A stretch of DNA of 64,000 nt, taken from the NCBI GenBank assembly GCA_964036155.1, contig OZ038422.1:33999201-34063200 (forward strand), read 5' to 3'. The notes under the pieces are model-generated. The model saw only the letters and a list, made by a program, of their open reading frames with translations, was not told the origin of the DNA and made no database searches. Position numbers and translations under genes: made by a program. How positions within the stretch are numbered: the first letter of the stretch is position 1; each line of letters opens with the position of its first letter. The DNA comes from Diploscapter coronatus (Eukaryota > Nematoda > Chromadorea > Rhabditida > Rhabditidae). This document shows, piece by piece, positions 49,601 through 58,809 of this stretch.

Positions 49601-52516
49601 GAAAGAGAGCCTTATCATCAGACGGCCTACCGGACAAGAAGCTCAATAAAAAGGGAGCAAAGCCGAACCAATGTTGTCAGAGGCACAGACAGACAATCTC
49701 AAGAAGGATCGGCTATCCCAAAATTGAAGAATTGGATATTCTTTATAGCAGTATTCTGTCTATTCGGAAACACTCTCGGTTCAACCACGCCAAATTTATA
49801 TGCAAATGCACAAACGTATGAACACGGTAGGATGTATGCAGCGAGTAAGATGATCGAAATAAAAGAATTTTCAGGAGAACAGGGAAACGGTGAAAACCGA
49901 ATAACCCATAGAGTTTCTCCAATAACCAAGTTACCCACGAGACCAAAACCAACAACCACGAAAGTCAAGCTGACAACGACGAGACTCAAAACAACGACAG
50001 GAAAGTTGAAGTTCATTATAAAAGACGGAAGATATATTCCAGTCGAAGAATACGAGGATAGACAATTGATTCAACAACACGAACTTCAGCAAGAAGAAAA
50101 AGGAAAAGTAAGACATGGAAGAAGGGGAGTTGGAAACGAAGTAGAATCATTCAGCGCGGAAGAAAACCACGCAAGAAGAAGACATCATGATCACCACAGA
50201 AACGTAGAAAGAAATAACGTACATCCAAACGAGGAAGGAACGAGAATGGAATGCACAAATAGTGGTATCAAACTTTTTAACAATGATGTTAGGGAAAATG
50301 AAACTTATACCGTTTGTAGTGAATCGCATTGTGTGGGTCCAATTGAGGCAGCAAAGGAATTAGAAGTTGATTTCCCATCCACCGTTACATCACGGAAACA
50401 TTCAATTACGTGGAGGAAAGCTGGAGGTGATTCTTATCAGATTTTGACGAAAAATTGCCCAGCGAAAGAATTCTGCACAGTCAATGATTGCTCTATCTGC
50501 CTAGCTGTTTTGTATAATCCTCATTGTCATGAAACCGCATTCATCTCGATGATAGTCATTCTGATCCTCTTACTCACAATCCCTTGCCTAGTCATAAAAC
50601 GACGCGAAACGTTAAGACAAAGCATACGCTGTATTTGGCACTCAGCTTTCATGCGCCTTACAAGAAGGATATGTAGAGTAGGATTACTTTATATTGGTGC
50701 TGGATTTGACGCAATTCGTTGGATACTTTGTTGGATGAGAAGAAAACGTGCTGAAGGAAAGAGGAAAAGAGCTGCTAAGAGAAGAGACAATGAAGAGATT
50801 GAACTCTTTAGTTTCGAAAGCTCCAGAAAATCTCGCCCACAGAATAGAAAGCAAAAATCAGGCATAATGCGAAGCCCATCTGTAGACTCTATTTACGAGC
50901 AGAAAAAGTCGGAGTGGAATAGGAAAAATAAAAAGGTTAGATGGCGTTCAAGCGACAATTCATCTAGACGATCAAGTTGGGGTAGCGTAAAAGTCATCTC
51001 CGGATTAGCAGTCCTAACCTGTTTAATCTCGCTCGGAAATTGCTGCGATAGGTTTATTCCCATCTCGCATGACGAAAAGACTTGTATAAATAACGTCTGC
51101 AAAATCGCGACCACGAATGAACTCTTCTTATCACCAAGACAAAAATCAATTTGCTTGACCGCAGCTACTAAAGAACAGGTTGTCGTGAAAATAGAAGTAA
51201 ATATCCTTTACTCATTCAAAGTATGCAAAAAGGGAGTGATTACTTACGCTTATAATTCAACATCGGGAGTATCATACGCTAAGAAATGTCACGCAGAAAA
51301 CGTATGTAACGACTATATTTGTCAAGCGACGCGTCCAAATACAAAAATTCCTGATATTGGCTCAGATAATGAAGTGTTAGGAAAAAGCTATTGCACAAGC
51401 AGTTGTGGAGGTTGGTTCTGTGGATGCTTATCCTTTGCAGAAGGTTGCATGTTCTACCGAACCACAGCGAAAAAGAACAATGATCACCGATTCCAACTTT
51501 ATTCATGCGATCAATGGTCGCACGAGCTCGCTATCAGTATAACGGTCGAAAGTGGTGTCCACCCTAAGACAAAGAAATCCACACATAAATATTTGATGCG
51601 AGAAGGCGAAACTGATATGATTCTAGATGAAAGAAACAGAAGCATTGGAAATTTAACGTTAATCAGTTCGGAAGAATCGTATGGATATGACGTGAGTAAG
51701 TTCAGATTCATTCAATCTGGAACGAAAGTTGGACTACGATCATCAACCGAGGAAGATATTCCCTTACAATGCGATGAAAAGGACGAGTGCAGTTTCATTG
51801 ATACGTGCAAATGTACTGGTGGATCGTCATCACCAAATTGCGAATGTAAGAATGTAGATCTTTTTAAAGCGACTAATGATGGGCTACCCATAATAAAGGA
51901 AAATTACCAATTACTGGTACTGGACGGAACGGTACCGGCACTAAAATTTTGGAATACGAGGAACCATCTCCAGATCACTTTCCATAAAACGTACAACATC
52001 GCAACGGAAGTAACGTCACAAAGCTGTGAAATTCTGGATTATGGAAACCTACAGGGATGTTACAATTGTGAGGAAGCAGCACAATTTTCGGTGACATGCA
52101 AGAGTATGAACGAATCATCGGCAATCATATCCTGCAGTAATAGAGAATTTTTCGAAAGACTAGTTTGTAACCAAACAGGATATGAGAACATCATTTATAG
52201 ATCGTTCAACAGATCATCGATTCACGAAATTTGCCAAGTCAGATGTGGCGGAAAAGTAAAACATTTGGAAATTGAAGGTAATCTTCATTTTGTACCTCCA
52301 CCAGATTTGAAGAGCTTGTTCCAGATCGGAACAAAACAAGAGGATAAATCTAAAAAATCATTTTGGACTATGCCCGATTTCATCATACATGGAATCATAA
52401 TTCTCAAAAATATTATATATATAGTAGGATCAAGTGTGTTAATAGTGGCACTAGCGTGGATTCTGCTAAGATATATTCTCCCACTAATAATAAGAGCCGC
52501 TAGAGGCGGATTCTAA
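46676..52516 (+). CDS. RT C-terminal part-RNase H-integrase-envelope (1946 aa)
   Basis: Continues gag-pol in the same frame after the TAA. RT motif B (FGLNVAPFLL) and motif C as YVDN (residues 43-46; the usual second Asp is Asn). RNase H: FSDSSDS, PRLELLG and FLSDSEIAL. Integrase: zinc-binding HERNFHAG..CVRCSKKH, then the DDE core (CGMDFFGP at about 616, TTDNGLTF, GGHFERL). A C-terminal module typical of BEL/Pao follows (LPQRNFLKLRPNHK to about 900). The envelope region begins near residue 1015 and runs to the end without a stop between it and pol, so it is made as a fusion or from a spliced RNA. The ATG at 46676 may be coincidental. Confidence 0.92.
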   Translation: MRFCRVPFGLNVAPFLLERSISYYTEKSNAEDWLKTAIKELLYVDNLFILFDKAEELKEKYEKSKAHFKKLAMNIREYSSNVVRELAQIPEVDRSKAKNQKLLGYIWQNEKDTISIKIPKLSDKKELSRRDAVKYISAIFDPLGIIGPLLNECKEIIPELFKETSSWEGKITQKLTEKLRKFEKKISKYQYEFPRYILSPDRGKFSIAIFSDSSDSIFATVAYILSENSKGKSAALLASKQRLAPRRKKQTIPRLELLGIWLAAKLARTLTDSLDLKINKVHFLSDSEIALAWIANESESKVFIQNRVDMIRKTSREIQDKQIEVSFGHVATDLNVADLATKGIHDLEGLRKLKWFSGPDFLKRSDSEWPITKKFSIAEGKNEQKIETEVNIVQQEIRKSKICAVTTEKLNREFGNRLSFGVANNWRRIIRHTGYSLKFLKKRVANRLKSAKVITKLQTSVPELYQIKWDGQSKFLTIEEREASERFIYRNHQLEYGIKEDREKNWKMDKNGLIFLNTRLGNSIKQKYMHRIIINPNSKLGTIIILDLHERNFHAGLRTLLGMIYEKYAGRRWQTAIKSTLKRCVRCSKKHNHPFPMPESPDLQDRRVQPAHHPFEHCGMDFFGPVYLRMDDDSIIKSYILIITCMTTRNIHLESMYSLSTAEFLLSIRRFVATYGCPSSITTDNGLTFKLASKVIREQATIDKSLERAPGDIRIKWYFNVPASPWQGGHFERLVAIAKKALKNAIQKNRMTKSIFDTLIREVCVVINSRPLVYIDEGDLGGYTVRPIDILHPEFRSMNLETGSEISEIDTALSQFQEVKAYMNRFWSVWEQHYLPQRNFLKLRPNHKASSQQRVPEVNELVLVKSDNEPRDKWKLGRVMKLIISPDGNVRSAEVRVQNPDKRRNEPKSHEITRTVNNLIPLCLKGTKDREKEKKKVSFVEPEKELTDDHKNATNNTCQEKRKGRQKKELTEMTGEREPYHQTAYRTRSSIKREQSRTNVVRGTDRQSQEGSAIPKLKNWIFFIAVFCLFGNTLGSTTPNLYANAQTYEHGRMYAASKMIEIKEFSGEQGNGENRITHRVSPITKLPTRPKPTTTKVKLTTTRLKTTTGKLKFIIKDGRYIPVEEYEDRQLIQQHELQQEEKGKVRHGRRGVGNEVESFSAEENHARRRHHDHHRNVERNNVHPNEEGTRMECTNSGIKLFNNDVRENETYTVCSESHCVGPIEAAKELEVDFPSTVTSRKHSITWRKAGGDSYQILTKNCPAKEFCTVNDCSICLAVLYNPHCHETAFISMIVILILLLTIPCLVIKRRETLRQSIRCIWHSAFMRLTRRICRVGLLYIGAGFDAIRWILCWMRRKRAEGKRKRAAKRRDNEEIELFSFESSRKSRPQNRKQKSGIMRSPSVDSIYEQKKSEWNRKNKKVRWRSSDNSSRRSSWGSVKVISGLAVLTCLISLGNCCDRFIPISHDEKTCINNVCKIATTNELFLSPRQKSICLTAATKEQVVVKIEVNILYSFKVCKKGVITYAYNSTSGVSYAKKCHAENVCNDYICQATRPNTKIPDIGSDNEVLGKSYCTSSCGGWFCGCLSFAEGCMFYRTTAKKNNDHRFQLYSCDQWSHELAISITVESGVHPKTKKSTHKYLMREGETDMILDERNRSIGNLTLISSEESYGYDVSKFRFIQSGTKVGLRSSTEEDIPLQCDEKDECSFIDTCKCTGGSSSPNCECKNVDLFKATNDGLPIIKENYQLLVLDGTVPALKFWNTRNHLQITFHKTYNIATEVTSQSCEILDYGNLQGCYNCEEAAQFSVTCKSMNESSAIISCSNREFFERLVCNQTGYENIIYRSFNRSSIHEICQVRCGGKVKHLEIEGNLHFVPPPDLKSLFQIGTKQEDKSKKSFWTMPDFIIHGIIILKNIIYIVGSSVLIVALAWILLRYILPLIIRAARGGF
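49640..52516 (+). other. Envelope region: Gn/Gc-like, class II type (part of the second ORF)
   Basis: Layout: hydrophobic signal (about residues 1018-1040), Thr/Lys-rich stalk, basic possible cleavage site (RHGRRG), Cys-rich ectodomain, membrane segment (ISMIVILILLLTIPCLVI), long basic cytosolic part, second internal signal (VISGLAVLTCLISLGNCC), larger Cys-rich ectodomain with a tight Cys-Gly cluster (SCGGWFCGCLSFAEGCMF), N-glycosylation sites, and a final anchor near 1904-1935. Two ectodomains from one precursor with an internal signal is the bunyavirus Gn/Gc plan. Nematode BEL elements with phlebovirus-like glycoproteins are known from the literature. The reading frame is open throughout; function was not tested. 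Confidence 0.75.
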
Positions 52517-52719
52517 TCAAAATACGTATATTCAAAAATCAACCGACAAGATTCGTCGAAGCTACGAATCAAAATATTCATATTCAAACTCTATAAGTTT
52601 TCAATATAAAACTTTATGTTACTCGTGAAAGAAACTCGCGAATTAACCGAATATTAAGGAAAAAATGAGAAAATTTCAGAAACTATCTTGGTTTACTACA
52701 CCCGGTGTCAGTGATAAAA

Positions 52720-52998
52720 ATGATGAATCAAGAAGAACCACCCAGGAAGATGACACGATCTTCAGCAACAAGCGAATTGACAAAGGCAGCGAAGCAGAAC
52801 GCAATCGCTCGCATGTCAGACCAGCTGGCATTGCAGATGAAGAGAGAAATGAAAAATGAGGAAGCAGTCCATAAATGTTTTTTTCTGTTGGAAAAGTCAC
52901 CATTCCACAGACTGCACGATGGAGATTGGACAAGAACAAAAATGGCTGATGATTATAAAAAACAAAAGATGCACCGTCTGTATGGGAAGGGGGCATAA
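52720..52998 (+). CDS. Accessory ORF, frame 1 part
   Basis: Lys/Glu-rich segment starting at ATG 52720 (MMNQEEPPRKMTRSSATS). It runs until a T7 tract at 52878-52884, where the next frame (52856-53287) carries the zinc-knuckle part. An acceptor-like ACCCGGTGTCAG lies just upstream, so it may be read from a spliced RNA. Confidence 0.5.
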   Translation: MMNQEEPPRKMTRSSATSELTKAAKQNAIARMSDQLALQMKREMKNEEAVHKCFFLLEKSPFHRLHDGDWTRTKMADDYKKQKMHRLYGKGA

Positions 52999-53287
52999 CG
53001 CCAACAGATGCTATGCATGGAAAAATATACCAAATTTGGTGAATTGCCGAGGAAAAATATGTCTAGCAATAGGACTAGTGCACAATAGTGGACTGTGCCC
53101 ATTCAAAGATGATGAGATGGAAGCTTTTTGGCCAGCCAAGGAGTTCTATCTCAGAGCAACAAATAAACTAGATATTGTGCGAACAGTGCCAGAGGCAGCA
53201 GTGACGGAAGAAGTAACCACCGAAGAGGTAACGGACATCCTAAAGAAAGCTCGAATGGAAGAGGAGCTGTTAGAGAACACACACTAG
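52856..53287 (+). CDS. Accessory ORF, zinc-knuckle part
   Basis: Small protein region downstream of env with a clear CCHC knuckle CTVCMGRGHNANRC and flanking Cys/His pairs (FFCWKSHHSTDC, CRGKICLAIGLVHNSGLC), like retroviral nucleocapsid knuckles. An acidic tail follows (VTEEVTTEEVTDILKKARMEEEL). It overlaps the other accessory frame across a T7 tract. AATAAA at about 53321 lies shortly after its stop. Role unknown; an RNA-binding regulator or a duplicated nucleocapsid segment are possible. Confidence 0.6.
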   Translation: MRKQSINVFFCWKSHHSTDCTMEIGQEQKWLMIIKNKRCTVCMGRGHNANRCYAWKNIPNLVNCRGKICLAIGLVHNSGLCPFKDDEMEAFWPAKEFYLRATNKLDIVRTVPEAAVTEEVTTEEVTDILKKARMEEELLENTH

Positions 53288-53395
53288 AAGATTTGAAAAG
53301 AAAAATGTTTATTTCTTATGTAATAAAGGCTGTTAAAAAATCTACTTTCGAAAAATAATAAAACTTAAGAAACAAGTGAGAGAACAATCAAAAGA

Positions 53396-55412
53396 CTAGA
53401 GGGGAATGGTTTGTAGTGCAATAGAACACCCAGAAGTACCCTCAAGAGTGGAGGGAGTAGTACGAGCGTTACTGACAGTGCGATTGCATTGGGAGTACTG
53501 ATACACTGAGAAGAAGATAAGGCAAGAGGACATAGTAAAAAGCAGAGAAGTGAGACTACAAATAGTAAAAAACTCCCAGAAAGACAGACAGGAACACTGA
53601 GAAGTAGAGGGTGAAGCCATAGTAGATGTAAGAGAACTAGCCTGAATAGCAAGATTGAGATCAGGTAAAGAACAAGTCGAAGTGAGAATAGGGCAAGAAG
53701 TCGTTGTCTCGCAAGGAGGACATGGCTTGATGAAGACGGGAGGACAAATAGGAGTCACTAAAGATTACACAATCAAAAAATAAATTGAGAAAAACTGACC
53801 TGGAGTGGGGAGAGTAGTGGAACAAACTACCGGAGGACACACGCATGGTTCTGGAGTAGAAGTAGTCGGAGAAGGAGCATCAACAACTGTATGATATTGA
53901 CAGGTAACATGGGAAGGAAGCGTATCAGCCCGAGAAATACACCAGAGGGGATTACTTACAAGGAATGCTCAACATATGAAGCGCTTAATTCCGGAAACGG
54001 CCCATATCATCTGGTAGCCCAGGCCGTGGGCTGCTCAACGGTACCAATCTTACCGGCCCATACGGGCTTTACGCTGTAAACGACGGACGGGAAGTTTCCA
54101 TGGCTCAGGCCTGCTGTCGCACATCAATCACATCGTTATTTCTCGATGGATTTCGGAGATTATTTTTGAAAGAAGTTTGGATCAGTCATACAGTAATGGG
54201 AAAAATATAATTAACCCAAGTTTCCGAGTTTTCAGGTACGAATTCGGGCTGTTCCTATACATAGAGTGTCTTATAATAGTACTTTATTTCGAAAATTCGT
54301 TCTGGTCTGAATTCTTATCGAAATGACTGGATATTTGGTCATTGAGGTTTTCGACTACGCAGAATTTGAAAATCACCATTAAAACACGCGTTGACCACTT
54401 TCTGTGCAGATACCGTAATCCCGAAGATACTGTAAATCCGGATTGCTGTAACTCAAAATTTCTGCATCGAAATAATTCAAATTTAGTATCAAAATACTCG
54501 CAAGGATATACTGATTAAGAATCTGAAATGATCTCATTAATAAAACCATCTGTTCTTATTCGATGAATTTTTCTTTGCTCAATGTTCAAAATGAGTGATT
54601 TTTTATACATGAAACTAAAAAAATCAGAACTCGCAAGCCAATGGCCGTATCGATGAAATCTCTTCTGATTTATATTTAGGGTGTCATTCCGAACATTTTG
54701 ATACCAAATTTGAATTATTTCGATGCAGAAATGTTGAGTTACAATAACTCGGATTTACAGTATCTCTGGGATTACGGTATTGACAAAGCAAGTGGTTGAG
54801 GGGTATTTTGATAGTGATTTTCGAATTCTGCGTAGTTGAAAACCTTAATGGCCAAATATTCAGTCATTTTGATAGGGATTTAGGGCAGAATGAATTTTCG
54901 AAATAAAGTGCTATTATAAGGTACTCTATGTATAGGAGCAGCCCGAATTCGTACCTGAAAACTCGGAAACTTGGGTTAATTATATTTTTCCCATTACTGT
55001 ATGACTGATCCAAACTTCTTTCAAAAATAATCTCCGAAATTCATCGAGAAATAACGATGTGATTGATGTGCGACAGCAGGCCTGAGCCATGGAAACTTCC
55101 CGTCCGTCGTTTACAGCGTAAAGCCCGTATGGGCCGGTAAGATTGGTACCGTTGAGCAGCCCACGGCCTGGGCTACCAGATGATATGGGCCGTTTCCGGA
55201 ATTAAGCGCTTCATATGTTGAGCATTCCTTGTTAGACTAAAAATTCAAATAAAAAGGAGAAAGAGCAAAGAGGAAACATACCCGGATAGCTTGACACATA
55301 AGTCATCACAGCCAGGACATTTCTCCCTGACCACAAACATAGGAATATTAACAGGTGACGAATCAACAGGTAGCAGAATAAGTTGAAAAACGAAGCTGCA
55401 GAAAATGAACAT
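53396..55412 (-). pseudogene. Antisense spliced gene inside the LTR element, interrupted by a foldback element
   Basis: Minus-strand gene between env and the 3' LTR. Exon 1, 55412-55282: signal peptide (MFIFCSFVFQLILLPVDSS) and a CPGCDDLC motif. Exon 2 is split by a 1273-bp insertion into 55236-55232 and 53955-53800. Exon 3, 53757-53396, encodes a Pro/Thr/Cys-rich region (PICPPVFIKPCPPCETTT) and one membrane segment (FWEFFTICSLTSLLF). Donor and acceptor signals are standard. If the insertion and one TTA copy are ignored, the exon lengths (131, 161, 362) keep a single frame of 218 codons including the stop, which strongly supports the model. As it stands the gene is broken by the insertion unless the element is spliced out. 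I recognise no family. Confidence 0.65.
53959..55231. mobile_element. Foldback DNA element (1273 bp) with TTA duplication
   Basis: Two arms of about 540 bp are near-perfect inverted repeats (53959-54503 and 54690-55231) around a 190-bp centre. Ends are CAAGGAATGC and GCATTCCTTG. TTA flanks both sides (53956-53958 and 55232-55234), a 3-bp target as used by PIF/Harbinger-type elements. No transposase is present, so it is non-autonomous. Confidence 0.85.
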
Positions 55413-55928
55413 TCTGCTAGGAAGGAAATTCAATAAAAATGGAAAATCGCCGCGGTGGAGGCTCTCCAGGAGAGATTTCTTATCTCGATTATCCTGAAGG
55501 CGACAGTGTGAGTCAAAACATTTCCTATCCATTAAGAGGAACGAATTGTTGAGATGGTGTAATAAAATAAACCAAAGAAAAGGATATGTTATGTCTAGAG
55601 CGTGAAGAACGAAACTGAAAGTATGGAAGCTTAGTCTCCAGTCGCCGTCGCCGCCGCCGTTCAGCCTGTTGCCGCCGCCTGCTGTTCCCGCCGTCCAATC
55701 AACAACTACTACATTGGTCCACAACCACTGCACTGATCCACAACTACTACATGAATCCACGATTAAGACATCATTCCCGACTACTATGATTAACCAAGAC
55801 ATTGATGTTCGAAACTGACCCATTCACATTGAGCTCAACGACACCTGCCAAGTACCAGGTCAATTAAGAAGAGCAAGTCAATGACGAAGTATATCTCAAG
55901 TTATGTGATCTCATCGTCGCCCCGGGAG

Positions 55929-56204
55929 TATCGCAGTCTATGCGATCTTTTTCATTTATGATATTAAAACCTTTGTCCCGCAGTCAACTCCAGACATGAC
56001 AGGTTTATGACATACCTGTCCTTGACAGTTAAGCCCTTACCTGACGCTTCTAGAAGTAACCCTTTTTATCTTTATATGATATGACCGCTTTACTATATAA
56101 GGATTCGATTCCTACTACGCTGTTCCTTTTTAGCAATCTATTTGTTTAGTCAATAAAGATTTCTAATTCGTATTCAAGTTCCAATTAACACACCAATCTC
56201 AACA
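55929..56204 (+). repeat. 3' LTR (276 bp)
   Basis: No difference from the 5' LTR was found by eye. It is preceded by a short purine run (CGGGAG) that may be the polypurine tract and followed by the GCAAT duplication. Confidence 0.95.
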
Positions 56205-56209
56205 GCAAT
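56205..56209. repeat. Target-site duplication GCAAT, right
   Basis: Matches 43037-43041. Confidence 0.9.
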
Positions 56210-57106
56210 TAATGATTTAGAAGTGAAAGTAATCCTATTTAAATGACATATCAAGTTGAAATTCCGTGTCGGAAATATGCAAATTGAAGCTAAAAATAAG
56301 TGAGTAAAAAAAGAAAAGTGACCATTCATGGAAGACGAGAATTGAGAACTGAATGAAGGATGACGAATTTGGCAAGTGAATCTTTGGGTCACTTACTCAT
56401 TATTTTCTATATCTTTTCATGCACTATTTCTCTCTTCATTGATTATGCAGGTGATTTTTGGAGATAGTCATGATCACGTCAGAAAAAGCCTTTGGGTTAA
56501 ATTATCGTCATATTTATGATCGTAGTCTAGCAAGTCCGAATGACGTAGAATTGAACGGGATCTAGATTGAGGAAAAACTAAAGCTTTGAACTTCATAAAC
56601 TTATGTTATGATGACCAGATTTGAAAGATCACCAAGCAGACACCACAGAAGTAGATGAAATGATGATGTCGGTCGTTTTGACGAGTGCCTAAGAGCGCAT
56701 AGACCTAGAGAGGACTTAAGTCAAGATTGCTGTGATCAGCCTGCCATAATACCTCCTTCACAATATTGTATCTAATCTGAAATTTCAAAATTTTGAGAAA
56801 AACCTCACATAATCAATTTATTTTTCGGTATAATCAGGTCTAATTTAAATCTTATGTATTTTTCGAGAGCCGTGTCCGAGTTCTGTGTAGAATCGGATTT
56901 TCAATGTAAATTTCTGCATTGAAAGTTGCAAATCTCGTTTATTCTTTGCAAGAAAAAATGATCGAAAGTTCTAATACACGAAAGAACTAAGAAAAGTACA
57001 AATTTATACAAAAATGGCCATGATTCCTTCTAATAAACCAGCAACATAATTTGAGTATAAAAAATCACCGACAAATGATAATTCCAATCGAAATTTTGAG
57101 GCGCCC

Positions 57107-57205
57107 TTTGTAATTCACTAGTTCATCATGGAAATCGTTTGTAGAACTCGCCAGACTTGGAACGACGGAGTACAAGGAATTGAAAAATAACTAGCGAATT
57201 ACAAA
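57107..57205. mobile_element. Small inverted-repeat element
   Basis: Terminal inverted repeats TTTGTAATTCACTAGTT and AACTAGCGAATTACAAA, about 99 bp overall, no ORF. Confidence 0.65.
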
Positions 57206-57584
57206 TGCTGGTCATATTGAAACGGCGAATTATACAAGGGACCAAATTTTCTCGTTTACAAAAGTAAAGACGAAAAATGAATGAAACAGCGTGATTTACC
57301 CGTTGTCAGAATTTACATGAATAAATCGATTCAAGTGAATGATTGGCGAAACGGGCAAAGATTCGAGGAATACAGAATGCAAACATCGGGACGAAAGAAT
57401 ATGGATATATGAATAAATGAAGCTGAAAATGAGGAGAAGAAATTGAAAAAGGCAACTGCAAATGAGGAATTTTTATAGAACATGAAAGATACGATGAAGG
57501 CAGAAATGGAATTGAGTTGGGATTGACTTTTACTGATGTCCACCAGTATCTGATTAGTGTAGGTAATTGATACTTTGAATGAGC

Positions 57585-57693
57585 AGCAATTTGGTTAATT
57601 CGTTATTTCATTACCCATAGTTAAAGGTATAGGGCAAGGTAGAGAGGGATCTTTTCCCATACTATTTCGTAAGTAACGAATTATCCGGGTTGC
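57585..57693. mobile_element. MITE family C, copy 2
   Basis: Ends GCAATTTGGTTAATTCGTTA and its mirror TAACGAATTATCCGGGTTGC. The interior GGATCTTTTCCCATACTATT matches copy 1 (37231-37322) in inverse orientation. Confidence 0.7.
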
Positions 57694-58809
57694 TTAAATG
57701 ACCTAGTCGATCAGTTTATCATCTTACATCAAATTCGAATTATTTTATCAATGTTACTTCGAATAGGTTTGATAACGAACTGGATGAACAGTAGTAAAAC
57801 TCATTGGCGATAACAAATACGATTCTGTCTTCCTTTGAGCAACTACATTCTGCGATTTTCAATAACAATGACAGAAGCTAGACTGTTTATTTTCAATCCC
57901 GAGATAAAATTTGCATTTCAAGAGTTTGTCAAGTCCATTTTAGGTTTTTGGGTATTTTTGCCTCGAGATAAGCCTGTCATTCGAAATAATCCATTATCAC
58001 CACTCGATAGCCACTCTTTTACTGACTGACAAGACAACCAATTTCCCAGGGCTCTTCAAAACTTGAAAAATAGTGAAAACTCAATTTCTTTCTAAGATAT
58101 GACTGATTTTCCACAATTTTTCATTTGTTTAGCTAGTTCAAAATGATTCGGTTCCCCGTAACTGACATGAAAGTGTTCTCTTCTCAACACTTGGCTGTAC
58201 TTTACTTTACGGGAGGTTATCAAATCAACAACATTGGAGGGAATATATTGAGCGTAGTTTATTCTAATTTGATTACTTCCCATAATGCAAAGTTCTACCA
58301 ATTCTCCTTTCTATTGATAGAGCAAGTATCGCTGCAATTTGAGCGGCAGCTTCAATTCGTGCATTCTGTCGAACCGATGTCGTCCCATCTGAATCCGAAT
58401 CTGTCGTCGACACAAATCCATTAGCGATGCGGGTTCGGCTGAAAATCATCGATACTTACAAAAGCCACTCCTCAATTCACTGAATGACTGATTTCACCGA
58501 TGGATGCCTCAACACAGAATCCTCAACTTATGTCCAACACACCCCATGCAATTTAAGCGCATTTTGCTCATAAATAACAGTAAGCTCTCTCGCGCATCAA
58601 ATTTCACTATGCCACCTCAATATTGTTGTTTAGGTCAGATTAATCCAAATTTGTGCCCTAAGCTTTCTAAATATGGAAGATATGAGTGAATCGAAGTTCT
58701 TAGAAAAAGTAGGACAGATAAGTTTTTTTCCTTTCTACCTGCTCTTCTAAATGTTTCAGAAAGAAAAGACTTGAGTTCTTCTGATCGAAACAACAAGCTG
58801 TGTGTTTTT

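Larger units (their letters stand above)
43042..56204 (+). mobile_element. BEL/Pao-type LTR retroelement with env, accessory ORF and antisense gene
   Basis: Complete 13,163-bp element: 5' LTR, primer binding site, structured leader, gag-pol, env fused to pol, accessory zinc-knuckle ORF, an antisense spliced gene with a nested foldback element, and 3' LTR. The BEL/Pao call rests on the long Gag with three CCHC knuckles, the aspartic protease with DTGA, the order RT-RNase H-integrase with HHCC and DDE, and 5-bp target duplication. The two LTRs look identical base for base, so insertion is very recent. Much of the extra length lies between env and the 3' LTR (about 3.4 kb). Confidence 0.95.
56210..58809. 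other. Intergenic, repeat-bearing, no gene seen
   Basis: Right flank of the LTR element. Contains a small inverted repeat at 57107-57205 and MITE C copy 2 at 57585-57693. Several open frames of 60-90 codons have no recognisable content. Confidence 0.5.

Noticed and set aside
52876..52887. -1 ribosomal frameshift heptamer T TTT TTT in the accessory ORF
   Set aside because: The downstream knuckle frame is +1 relative to the upstream frame, so a -1 slip would not reach it.
55245..55823. 192-codon open frame on the minus strand
   Set aside because: Only its C-terminal part from the ATG at 55412 has a signal peptide and a splice donor in phase; the upstream part looks like untranslated sequence.
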